NCBI GenBank assembly: GCA_025352765.1
Contig: JANXSI010000579.1
Span: 1 to 7,423 of the forward strand
Source of the DNA: Devosia sp.
GTDB lineage: Bacteria > Pseudomonadota > Alphaproteobacteria > Rhizobiales > Devosiaceae
DNA: 7,423 nucleotides
Direction: 5' to 3'
The notes beneath the pieces are model-generated. The model did no database searches and was not told the origin of the DNA. It was given only the letters and a program-made list of their open reading frames with translations. The position numbers and the translations under genes were made by a program. This document shows positions 1-5,921 of this stretch, in pieces; positions within the stretch are counted from its first letter, which is position 1, and each line of letters opens with the position of its first letter.

Positions 1-1044
1 CATGTCGGTGATGTCCTTGCCGGTCACCCGGAGGCCGTACTTCACCCCGTCATAGCGGGCGAGGTTGGACGAGGCTTCGGCCGGCGCCACGATGTAGTAG
101 GCGGGCAGCGCATATTTGGTATGGGGCAACGAAATGTCGCGAACTGTGGCGCCCGCGGCCTTCAGCATCGCAATGCCCTCGAGCCACAGCGTCTCGATCT
201 CGGCGGGCATGCCGTCCATGCGGTATTCCTTGGGGATGCCGATCACCAGCCCCTTCACGCCGCGCTCGACGGCCGCCGCGAAGTCGGGCACCGCCAGTTC
301 GGCGCTGGTCGAATCCTTGGCGTCGAACCCGGCCATCGAGCCCAGCATGATCGCCGCGTCTTCGACGGTGCGGGCGATCGGCCCGGCCTGGTCGAGCGAG
401 GAGGCGAACGCCACGACGCCCCAGCGCGAGCAGCGGCCATAGGTCGGCTTGATGCCGACCGTGCCGGTCAGCGCCGCCGGCTGGCGGATCGAGCCGCCGG
501 TATCGGTGGCCGTTGCGGCAGCACAGAGCCAGGCAGACACCGAGGCGGCGGAGCCGCCCGACGAGCCGCCGGGAACCAGCTGCGCATTGGAGCCCGCGGC
601 ACGCCACGGATTGATCACCGGGCCGTAATACGAGGTCTCGTTGGACGAGCCCATGGCGAACTCGTCCATGTTGAGTTTGCCCAGCATCACCGCGCCGTCG
701 CGCCAGAGATTGGCCGTCACGCTCGACTCGTATTCGGGCTTGAAGCCATCGAGAATGCGGCTCGCCGCCTGGGTGTGGACGCCCTTGGTGGCAAACAGGT
801 CCTTGATACCGAGCGGAATGCCCTCGAGCGGGCCGCCCTGCCCGGCCGCGAGCTTGGCATCGCTGGCCTTGGCCATCTGCCGCGCCTGGTCGGCTGTCAC
901 CGCCACATAGGCGTTGAGCTTGGGATTGCCCACCTCGATGGCCCCCAGATAGGCGTCGGTCAGCTCGGCGGAGGAAAAGCTCTTGCCGGTCAGCCCCTTG
1001 CGGGCATCGGCAAGCGTCAGCTTGGTCAGGTCGGTCAACGGCAC
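1..1044 (-). CDS. gatA: Glutamyl/aspartyl-tRNA amidotransferase subunit A (GatA), 3'-truncated by the window edge
   Basis: GatA is the glutaminase/amidase subunit of cytosolic GatCAB. It releases ammonia from Gln to convert Glu-tRNA(Gln) or Asp-tRNA(Asn) to the amide form. About 346 of the usual ~490 residues are present. Counting from the TTG at 1038, the amidase-signature Ser-cisSer-Lys triad is intact: Lys79 in G-I-K-D-L-F, cis-Ser159 in G-G-S-S-G-G-S, and nucleophile Ser183 in D-T-G-G-S-I-R-Q. The family N-terminus (T-D-L-T-K-L-T-L-A) begins right at that TTG. No in-frame ATG exists nearby, so the start is GTG 1044 or TTG 1038, both with weak ribosome binding sites. The gene lies 54 bases downstream of the GNAT stop, in the same frame, and is probably in the gatC operon. 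gatB is not in the window. Identity is very secure; the exact start is uncertain. Confidence 0.96.
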   Translation of the reverse strand, partial: MPLTDLTKLTLADARKGLTGKSFSSAELTDAYLGAIEVGNPKLNAYVAVTADQARQMAKASDAKLAAGQGGPLEGIPLGIKDLFATKGVHTQAASRILDGFKPEYESSVTANLWRDGAVMLGKLNMDEFAMGSSNETSYYGPVINPWRAAGSNAQLVPGGSSGGSAASVSAWLCAAATATDTGGSIRQPAALTGTVGIKPTYGRCSRWGVVAFASSLDQAGPIARTVEDAAIMLGSMAGFDAKDSTSAELAVPDFAAAVERGVKGLVIGIPKEYRMDGMPAEIETLWLEGIAMLKAAGATVRDISLPHTKYALPAYYIVAPAEASSNLARYDGVKYGLRVTGKDITDM

Positions 1045-1098
1045 AACATCTCGTTGGAGGGTTTGAGCCTGAGTACCGTCCTTCCGCCCCTGCTGCAA

Positions 1099-1581
1099 CT
1101 AGGCGGTGGCCCCCGCCGTCAGTTGCAGCTCGTAAAACCGCGACCATTCGCTGTCGGGGTAGTCGAAGAACGCCCCGCGCTGCGTAAATCCGGTGTTTTC
1201 GTACAGCCGGAAGGCGCCTTCGAAGCCCGGCCCCTCGCCGGTCTCGAGCAACAGCGTCCGGACGCCCTTCTGCCGGGCGAGATCGATGATCGCGCCCAAG
1301 AGCGCCGATCCGACCCGCTGGCCGCGCACTTCGGGCCGCGTGTACATGCGCTTAACCTCGGCCAACCCGTCGTCGGCCAGTTTCAGGGCGCCGCAACCCA
1401 CGGCGCGGCCGGTCTCTTCGCGGGCGACGAACACGGTCGTATCGGCGCCGGCCATCTGCTCGACGGTCATCTTGAACTGAAATTCGAGCGGCGACAGCGG
1501 TAGCAGATGCGCATTCAGCGCCTCGACCAACTCGCGCAGATCGTCCTGCAGCGGCGTCTCGACGGCAATCGTGACAGCCAT
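1099..1581 (-). CDS. GNAT-family N-acetyltransferase (substrate unknown)
   Basis: This 160-residue protein has the length and layout of a single GNAT domain, which moves an acetyl group from acetyl-CoA to an amine. The acetyl-CoA pyrophosphate-binding motif Q-x-x-G-x-A is at residues 88-93 within R-G-Q-R-V-G-S-A. It follows a beta strand (E-V-K-R-M-Y, 75-80), and Y-E-N-T-G-F (126-131) is the usual late GNAT motif. The substrate cannot be told from sequence. Its ATG lies 2 bases after the gatC stop, with a GAG-type ribosome site inside the end of gatC, so the two are probably translated from one message. It separates gatC from gatA, which are normally adjacent in related genomes. A role in tRNA amidation is not implied by the domain; it may be a passenger in the operon. 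Confidence 0.9.
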   Translation of the reverse strand: MAVTIAVETPLQDDLRELVEALNAHLLPLSPLEFQFKMTVEQMAGADTTVFVAREETGRAVGCGALKLADDGLAEVKRMYTRPEVRGQRVGSALLGAIIDLARQKGVRTLLLETGEGPGFEGAFRLYENTGFTQRGAFFDYPDSEWSRFYELQLTAGATA

Positions 1582-1583
1582 GT

Positions 1584-1871
1584 CTACTCGATGACTTTGG
1601 GGACCATGAAGAAATTGTCCTCGGTCAGCGGCGCGTTGGCAACGATCCGCTCGGGATACCCGCCATCGGTGACCTTGTCCTCGCGGCGGCGGAGCGCCAT
1701 CGGGGTCACCGAAGTCATCGGCACGACGCCCGCGACGTCGACTTCACCCAGCTGCTCGATGAAGCCGAGGATGGCGTTGAGCTCGCCCTGGTACTTTTCG
1801 ACCTCGTTCTCCTCGATGCGGATGCGGGCGAGGCGACCAATGCGTTTGACGGTCTGGGCGTCGACGGACAT
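1584..1871 (-). CDS. gatC: Glutamyl/aspartyl-tRNA amidotransferase subunit C (GatC)
   Basis: GatC is the small subunit that wraps around GatA and GatB and stabilises the GatCAB complex. The 95-residue length is standard. The sequence shows the expected N-terminal helical part, with V-K-R-I-G-R-L-A-R-I at residues 8-17 and L-N-A-I-L-G-F-I at 31-38. After that comes the middle segment V-P-M-T-S-V at 50-55. The C-terminus has the typical R-E-D...N-A-P-L-T-E-D-N-F-F-M-V-P-K-V (63-93) that packs on GatA. An AGGAG ribosome site at 1882-1886 is 10 bases before the ATG and fixes the start. It lies 43 bases after the MBL-like gene and 2 bases before the GNAT gene, so all are likely cotranscribed. I saw no good promoter in the 43-base gap. 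Confidence 0.96.
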   Translation of the reverse strand: MSVDAQTVKRIGRLARIRIEENEVEKYQGELNAILGFIEQLGEVDVAGVVPMTSVTPMALRRREDKVTDGGYPERIVANAPLTEDNFFMVPKVIE

Positions 1872-1881
1872 GCGAAGAAAA

Positions 1882-1886
1882 CTCCT
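1882..1886 (-). promoter_or_regulatory. Ribosome binding site of gatC
   Basis: AGGAG on the minus strand, 10 bases before the gatC ATG at 1871. It is the clearest Shine-Dalgarno match in the minus-strand cluster and supports this start. Confidence 0.75.
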
Positions 1887-1914
1887 GTTGCCGGCGTTCT
1901 AGCAACACCAGGGG

Positions 1915-2442
1915 TCAAACCTCAAGGGCAAGCCCGGGCTCGAGCGACACCAGCCCGGCCCCGTCGAGATGTTCGGACAGCTCCTCGATCGCCGTGTCGA
2001 GCGTCTGCTCGTCGGCCGCCAGCGCAATCAGCCGCGGCCGGGCCACATCGAGCAGCACGGTGGCCTCGGCAACCAACAAGTCGCGGCCCGAGGTCAGGAC
2101 AATCACGGCCCCGTCGGCCCAGCGCCCAAAGCGCGGCGCCTCGCCGGAACCCAGAATCACGAGCGGCGGTTCGCCCGGCGCCGAAATCAGCACCGAGCCG
2201 GGAGCAATCCGGAGCACCTCGATCGGCGGCAGCTCGTCGATGCCGCGCACCGCCGGCCGCGGACGCCATGTGGTCACGTCGACCAGCGGCAATGCCGGGT
2301 CCGCGAGCCCGACGATCTTGTCGGCTCCGGCCAGCAATTCGCCCCGATCGACGCCCGCGGGCGCAGCATCGGCATCGACGACGACGATCTCGCCGCCGAT
2401 ATACACCCGCAGCGCCGTGCCGCCGAACCAGGTCAGTTTCAT
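1915..2442 (-). CDS. Conserved hypothetical protein, probable degenerate metallo-beta-lactamase-fold (UlaG/UPF0173-like) protein
   Basis: This 175-residue protein opens M-K-L-T-W-F-G-G-T-A-L-R-V, which resembles the first strands of UlaG/UPF0173-type metal-dependent hydrolases (usually M-K-x-T-W-x-G-H-S-A-x-R). The ending S-L-E-P-G-L-A-L-E-V (166-175) also resembles the C-terminal strand of that family. The hallmark H-x-H-x-D-H metal site is absent, and the protein is shorter than the ~220-240 residues usual there, so hydrolase activity is unlikely. The ATG at 2442 is chosen because GGAGG at 2453-2457 precedes it by 10 bases. An upstream in-frame ATG at 2490 would add 16 residues and would run into ruvX. 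It is first in the minus-strand cluster, upstream of gatC and divergent from ruvX. My memory is that related genomes carry a metal-dependent hydrolase in this slot. The fold assignment is inference. Confidence 0.75.
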   Translation of the reverse strand: MKLTWFGGTALRVYIGGEIVVVDADAAPAGVDRGELLAGADKIVGLADPALPLVDVTTWRPRPAVRGIDELPPIEVLRIAPGSVLISAPGEPPLVILGSGEAPRFGRWADGAVIVLTSGRDLLVAEATVLLDVARPRLIALAADEQTLDTAIEELSEHLDGAGLVSLEPGLALEV

Positions 2443-2452
2443 CGATTCCTTG

Positions 2453-2457
2453 CCTCC
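2453..2457 (-). promoter_or_regulatory. Ribosome binding site of the MBL-like gene
   Basis: GGAGG on the minus strand, 10 bases before the ATG at 2442. It decides in favour of this start over the in-frame ATG at 2490. Confidence 0.7.
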
Positions 2458-2484
2458 ACGCCCCGCGACAGGTAGCCAAATCCG

Positions 2485-2943
2485 ATGCACGACAACAGCG
2501 CCATGACCGGCCTCCCCCCATCCGGCAAGCTTCTGGGCCTCGATCTGGGCACCAAGACCATCGGCGTCGCGATCTCGGACGGCATGCGCTACTCCGCGAC
2601 GCCGCTCGAAACCATCCAGCGCACCAAATTCACGGCCGACGCGGCCCGGCTGCTGGAGCTCATCGTCGAAAACGACGCCGTCGCCTTCGTCATCGGGCTG
2701 CCGCTCAACATGGATGGCTCGGAAGGCCCGCGGGTGCAGTCGACCCGCGCCTTCGCCCGCAATCTTTCGCAGAAAACGCCACTACCCATGCTGTTCTGGG
2801 ACGAGCGCCTCTCGACCAGCGCGGTGACCCGCATGCTGATTGAGGCCGACACCCGCCGCGACAAGCGGGCCGAGGTCGTCGACAAGCTCGCGGCGTCTTA
2901 CATCCTGCAGGGCTTCCTCGACCGGCTAAGGATAAACCCGTGA
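2485..2943 (+). CDS. ruvX: Putative pre-16S rRNA nuclease / Holliday-junction-resolvase-like protein (RuvX/YqgF)
   Basis: RuvX (YqgF) is an RNase H-fold nuclease. It was first annotated as a Holliday junction resolvase and is now linked to 5'-end maturation of 16S rRNA in E. coli. The 152-residue protein has all acidic active-site positions of the family: Asp20 in G-L-D-L-G-T-K-T, the D-E-R motif at 106-108 (W-D-E-R-L-S-T), and Asp133 in V-V-D-K-L-A-A. The signature G-L-P-L-N-M-D-G-S is at 71-79. ATG 2485 follows an AGGTA-like ribosome site (2470-2474) by 10 bases. ATG 2503 is an alternative that would remove six unconserved residues. The gene is divergent from the MBL-like gene with a 42-base gap and is followed 61 bases later by pyrB. 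Confidence 0.94.
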   Translation: MHDNSAMTGLPPSGKLLGLDLGTKTIGVAISDGMRYSATPLETIQRTKFTADAARLLELIVENDAVAFVIGLPLNMDGSEGPRVQSTRAFARNLSQKTPLPMLFWDERLSTSAVTRMLIEADTRRDKRAEVVDKLAASYILQGFLDRLRINP

Positions 2944-2990
2944 GCCGACTTGCCCCCATCGGTCGCGCCGGGCTATGCCGCCGCAACATC

Positions 2991-2995
2991 AAGGA
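2991..2995 (+). promoter_or_regulatory. Ribosome binding site of pyrB
   Basis: AAGGA, 9 bases before ATG 3005. It lies downstream of the alternative in-frame ATG at 2975, so it decides the pyrB start at 3005. Confidence 0.65.
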
Positions 2996-3004
2996 CTGAG
3001 CGGC

Positions 3005-3991
3005 ATGACGAGCGCCTCCACAGGTCAGACCCCCGCTGCCGGCCCGCCGGCCCGCCTGCCCTTTCCTCACCGCAATCTGTTGGGGATTTCGCACCTCAAC
3101 CAATACGAAATCCTCGATCTGCTCGACCGCGCCGAGGCCATGATCCCCATCTCGCACCAGGCCCGCAAGACGCTCTCGACGCTGAGCGGCAAGACTCAGA
3201 TCAACCTGTTCTTCGAGCCCTCGACCCGCACCCAGGCCAGCTTCGAGATCGCCGGCAAGCGGCTCGGCGCCCAGGTCACCAACATGTCGGTCAAGACCTC
3301 GTCGGTGACCAAGGGCGAGACGCTGGTCGACACCGCGGCGACTCTCAACGCCATGCAGCCCGACGTAATTATCGTCCGTCATCCGGCCGCGGGCGCTGTC
3401 GAACTCCTCAGCCAGAAGGTCGGCTGCGCGGTGATCAACGCCGGCGACGGCGCGCACGAACACCCGACCCAGGCCCTGCTCGACGCCCTGACCATCCGCC
3501 AGCACAAGGGCCGGCTCGCCGGCCTCACGGTCGCCATCTGCGGCGACATCGCCAATTCGCGCGTTGCCCGCTCCAACTTGCTGTTGCTGGGCGCCATGCA
3601 GGTACGGACCCGCGTCATCGCGCCGCGAACGTTGCTCCCAAAGGGCATCGACGCACTGACCAGCGAGATCTTCACCGACATGCGCGAGGGCCTCAAGGGC
3701 GTCGACGTGGTGATGATGCTGCGCCTCCAGCACGAGCGCGCCGCCGGCCGGCTGATCCCCTCGGTGCGCGAGTACTACCGCTTCTACGGGCTCGATGCCG
3801 ACAAACTGGCGCTCGCCAAATCCGACGCCATCGTCATGCATCCCGGCCCCATGAACCGCGGTGTCGAGATCGACCCGGCGATCGCCGATGGGCCCCGCTC
3901 GGTGATCACCCACCAGGTCGAAATGGGCGTTGCCGTCCGCATGGCCGTGCTCGACGCGCTGCTCGCCGAGCCCTTGCAGGTGACCGCATGA
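3005..3991 (+). CDS. pyrB: Aspartate carbamoyltransferase catalytic subunit (PyrB)
   Basis: PyrB joins carbamoyl phosphate and L-aspartate to carbamoyl-aspartate, the committed step of pyrimidine synthesis. All active-site motifs are present in the 328 residues. S-T-R-T-Q (73-77) binds carbamoyl phosphate. The mobile loop S-S-V-T-K-G-E-T (99-106) reaches in from the adjacent subunit. R-H-P (125-127) and H-P-T-Q-A-L-L-D (153-160) complete the first domain. R-L-Q (238-240) and H-P-G-P-M-N-R-G (277-284) bind aspartate. About 19 Ala/Pro/Ser-rich residues precede the conserved F-P-H-R-N-L-L-G, which is longer than usual. Start 3005 is chosen by its AAGGA site. Its TGA overlaps the pyrC ATG (ATGA), implying translational coupling. 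No pyrI regulatory subunit is in the window; ATCases of this type pair with a PyrC-like protein instead. Confidence 0.97.
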   Translation: MTSASTGQTPAAGPPARLPFPHRNLLGISHLNQYEILDLLDRAEAMIPISHQARKTLSTLSGKTQINLFFEPSTRTQASFEIAGKRLGAQVTNMSVKTSSVTKGETLVDTAATLNAMQPDVIIVRHPAAGAVELLSQKVGCAVINAGDGAHEHPTQALLDALTIRQHKGRLAGLTVAICGDIANSRVARSNLLLLGAMQVRTRVIAPRTLLPKGIDALTSEIFTDMREGLKGVDVVMMLRLQHERAAGRLIPSVREYYRFYGLDADKLALAKSDAIVMHPGPMNRGVEIDPAIADGPRSVITHQVEMGVAVRMAVLDALLAEPLQVTA

Positions 3992-5298
3992 CGCCGCCGA
4001 TCGTCATCGCCAACGCCCGGATCGTCGATCCGGCCACCAATACCGACCGCCTCGGAGCGGTGCTCATTGCCGACGGCAAGTTCGAGGGTCTCGCCGAAGG
4101 CGCGCCGCAGGGCGTCCCCGATGGCGCGACGCTGATCGATGCCAAGGGCCTCGTCGTCGCGCCAGGACTCATCGACATGCGCGTCTTCACCGGCGAGCCC
4201 GGCCATGAGTATCGCGAAACGCTGGCGACCGCCGGCGACGCGGCGGCCGCCGGTGGCGTCACCAGTTTTGTCCTGATGCCCGATAGCGATCCGGCGGTCG
4301 ACGACGGCGCCATCGTCGACTTCATCATCCGCCGGGCAGCCGCGACCTCGAAGGTCAACATCCTGCCGGCCGCCGCCATCACCAAGGGCCTCCGCGGCCA
4401 GGAGATCACCGAGTTCGGCCTGCTCAAGGAAGCCGGCGCTGCCTGCCTCGCCGACGGCCGCCAGTCGATCCAGTCGGCCGGGCTGCTGCGCGCGGCGATG
4501 AGCTACGCGGCGAACTTCGACATGACCATCGTCCATCACGTTGCAGACGCCTCGCTGGTCGGTGACGGCGTCATGAACGAGAGCACACTCGCCACCGTGT
4601 CGGGCCTCCGCGGTATCCCGCTCGAAGCCGAGACCATCCCGCTCGCCCGCGACCTGCAGCTCGCGGCGCTGACCGGCGTGCGCTACCACGCCGCGCAGCT
4701 GTCGACCGCGGTCTCGGCCGAGCTGATGACGGCCGCCAAGCGCCGCTCCGGCGGGCTGTCGGCGGGAATCTCGATCAACAACCTCGCGCTCAACGAAAAC
4801 GACGTCGCGCCCTACCGCACGTTCTTCAAGCTCAGTCCGCCGCTCCGCTCGGAAGACGACCGGCAGGCGATGATCGAGGCGCTGAAGTCCGGCGCCATCG
4901 ACGTCATCCACTCGGGCCACGACCCGCAGGACAGCGAGGTCAAGCGCCAGCCCTTCGCCGAGGCCTCCGAAGGCGCCATCGGCCTCGAGACGCTGCTAGC
5001 CGCGGCGCTGCGGCTGGTGCATTCGGGCGATGTGTCGCTGATGGCGGTGCTGCGCGCCATGACGTTCCGGCCGGCCGAAATCCTCGGCCTCGCCGCCGGC
5101 CGGCTGGTGGTCGGCGCGCCCGCCGACATGATCATCTTCGATCCCGAATTTCCGTGGGTGGTGTCGGAAAAGGACATCGTCTCGCGCTCGCACAACACCT
5201 CGTTCGAGGGTGCGCGGCTGCAGGGCGCGGTGATGCAAACCTTCGTTGCAGGCGCCTCCGTCTTCCGCCATGCTCAGTGGCCGGAGGGGGGCGCATGA
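3988..5298 (+). CDS. pyrC: Non-catalytic dihydroorotase-like protein (PyrC'), ATCase partner
   Basis: This 436-residue protein is clearly of the dihydroorotase/amidohydrolase family, with the N-terminal composite domain, P-G-L-I-D at 59-63, E-P-G-H-E-Y from 70, and a C-terminal P-A-D-M-I-I-F. The catalytic metal site is broken. The H-x-H after P-G-L-I-D is Arg65-Val66-Phe67. The T-P-H-H-type segment is S-I-N-N (262-265). The D-H-A-P-H loop is G-H-D-P-Q (310-314). One His (183, in V-H-H) remains. In Pseudomonas such an inactive PyrC' is needed for assembly of the active PyrB-PyrC' dodecamer. The same structural role is inferred here from the 4-base overlap with pyrB. A working dihydroorotase should be encoded elsewhere. 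Its TGA overlaps the plsY ATG by 4 bases. Automated annotation would probably call it plain dihydroorotase. Confidence 0.93.
   Translation: MTPPIVIANARIVDPATNTDRLGAVLIADGKFEGLAEGAPQGVPDGATLIDAKGLVVAPGLIDMRVFTGEPGHEYRETLATAGDAAAAGGVTSFVLMPDSDPAVDDGAIVDFIIRRAAATSKVNILPAAAITKGLRGQEITEFGLLKEAGAACLADGRQSIQSAGLLRAAMSYAANFDMTIVHHVADASLVGDGVMNESTLATVSGLRGIPLEAETIPLARDLQLAALTGVRYHAAQLSTAVSAELMTAAKRRSGGLSAGISINNLALNENDVAPYRTFFKLSPPLRSEDDRQAMIEALKSGAIDVIHSGHDPQDSEVKRQPFAEASEGAIGLETLLAAALRLVHSGDVSLMAVLRAMTFRPAEILGLAAGRLVVGAPADMIIFDPEFPWVVSEKDIVSRSHNTSFEGARLQGAVMQTFVAGASVFRHAQWPEGGA
5283..5287 (+). promoter_or_regulatory. Ribosome binding site of plsY
   Basis: GGAGG inside the last codons of the pyrC-like gene, 7 bases before ATG 5295. 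This is the strongest site in the plus-strand operon, so plsY need not rely only on coupling to the gene before it. Confidence 0.75.
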
Positions 5299-5921
5299 TC
5301 CCGTACGTACTCGCTGCCATCATCAGCTATCTCTTGGGTTCGATCCCGTTCGGCCTCCTGATCACGCAAGCGGCTGGCCTCGGCGATGTGCGCAAGATCG
5401 GCTCTGGCAATATCGGCGCCACCAACGTGCTCCGCACCGGCCGCCGCGAACTCGCCGCGCTTACCCTGGTGCTCGACGCGGCCAAGGGCTTTGCCGCCGT
5501 GCTGATCGCCCGCTATTTCTGGGGCGGCGACACGATCTTCATCGCGGCAATCGCGGTCTTTCTCGGCCACTGTTTCCCGGTCTGGCTCGGGTTCAAGGGC
5601 GGCAAGGGCGTCGCGACCTTCATCGGCGTACTGCTTGGCCTCGCCTGGCCGGTGGGTCTGATCTTCTGCGGCGTCTGGCTGCTGCTGGCGCTGACCCAGA
5701 AAATGTCGTCGCTGTCTGCCATCACCGCGGCCATCACCTCGCCGCTCTTCGCCTACGCCGTGTGGCTTTGGGGCTTTCCCATCGACGGCAGTAAGCTCGC
5801 GGCGACCGACGGGCTGCTGGCGCTGCTCCTCGTCTACAACCACCGCGCCAATATCGGGCGCATCCTCAGGGGCACCGAGCCGAAGATCGGTTCGGAAAAG
5901 AAAGCCACCGAGCCCGGCTGA
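5295..5921 (+). CDS. plsY: Acyl-phosphate:glycerol-3-phosphate acyltransferase (PlsY)
   Basis: PlsY is an inner-membrane enzyme that transfers an acyl group from acyl-phosphate to glycerol-3-phosphate, giving lysophosphatidic acid, the first step of phospholipid synthesis. It works with PlsX, which is not in the window. The 208 residues match the family length. All three conserved loops are visible: S-G-N-I-G-A-T-N (37-44), H-C-F-P...F-K-G-G-K-G-V-A-T (92-108), and Y-N-H-R-A-N-I-G-R (181-189). The hydrophobic stretches at about 3-23, 54-75, 80-98, 109-133 and 140-160, plus a short one at 173-181, fit its multi-span topology. The start overlaps the pyrC stop (ATGA), and its own TGA shares one base with the dprA ATG (TGATG). 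The co-location with pyrB and dprA is conserved order rather than shared pathway. Confidence 0.97.
   Translation: MIPYVLAAIISYLLGSIPFGLLITQAAGLGDVRKIGSGNIGATNVLRTGRRELAALTLVLDAAKGFAAVLIARYFWGGDTIFIAAIAVFLGHCFPVWLGFKGGKGVATFIGVLLGLAWPVGLIFCGVWLLLALTQKMSSLSAITAAITSPLFAYAVWLWGFPIDGSKLAATDGLLALLLVYNHRANIGRILRGTEPKIGSEKKATEPG

Noticed and set aside
50..1147. Long minus-strand open frame of 365 codons over gatA
   Set aside because: It is an out-of-frame, Arg/Gly-rich reading of gatA. The true gatA frame carries the amidase motifs and lacks only an ATG.
121..1503. 460-codon plus-strand open frame antisense to gatA and the GNAT gene
   Set aside because: Composition is that of a high-GC shadow frame, with no recognisable motif, and it covers two well-supported genes on the other strand.
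1896..1918. TTGACC and TAGAAC before gatC as a promoter
   Set aside because: The spacing of 11 bases is far too short for a sigma-70 promoter, and gatC is close enough to the upstream gene to share its transcript.
2450..2478. Possible sigma-70 promoter for ruvX (TTGCCT, 17-base gap, TAGCCA)
   Set aside because: The -10 match is poor and such partial matches are expected by chance. Not strong enough to annotate.
2950..2979. Possible promoter before pyrB (TTGCCC with TATGCC about 18 bases later)
   Set aside because: The -10 agrees at only half its positions and the leader would be very short. No hairpin or UMP-type attenuator was seen in the 61-base gap either.
2975..3004. Alternative pyrB start at ATG 2975
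   Set aside because: It has no clear ribosome site, whereas ATG 3005 has AAGGA at a good distance, and the extra ten residues are not family-like.
2705..3913. 402-codon minus-strand frame antisense to ruvX and pyrB
   Set aside because: A shadow of two conserved genes with typical shadow composition and no domain recognised.
2950..3987. Apparent 346-residue N-terminal extension of the pyrC-like protein in its own frame
   Set aside because: It is an out-of-frame, Arg/Pro-rich reading of pyrB. The family N-terminus begins at ATG 3988, which overlaps the pyrB stop.
3784..4920. 378-codon minus-strand frame antisense to the pyrB and pyrC-like genes
   Set aside because: A shadow of well-supported plus-strand genes, without motifs.
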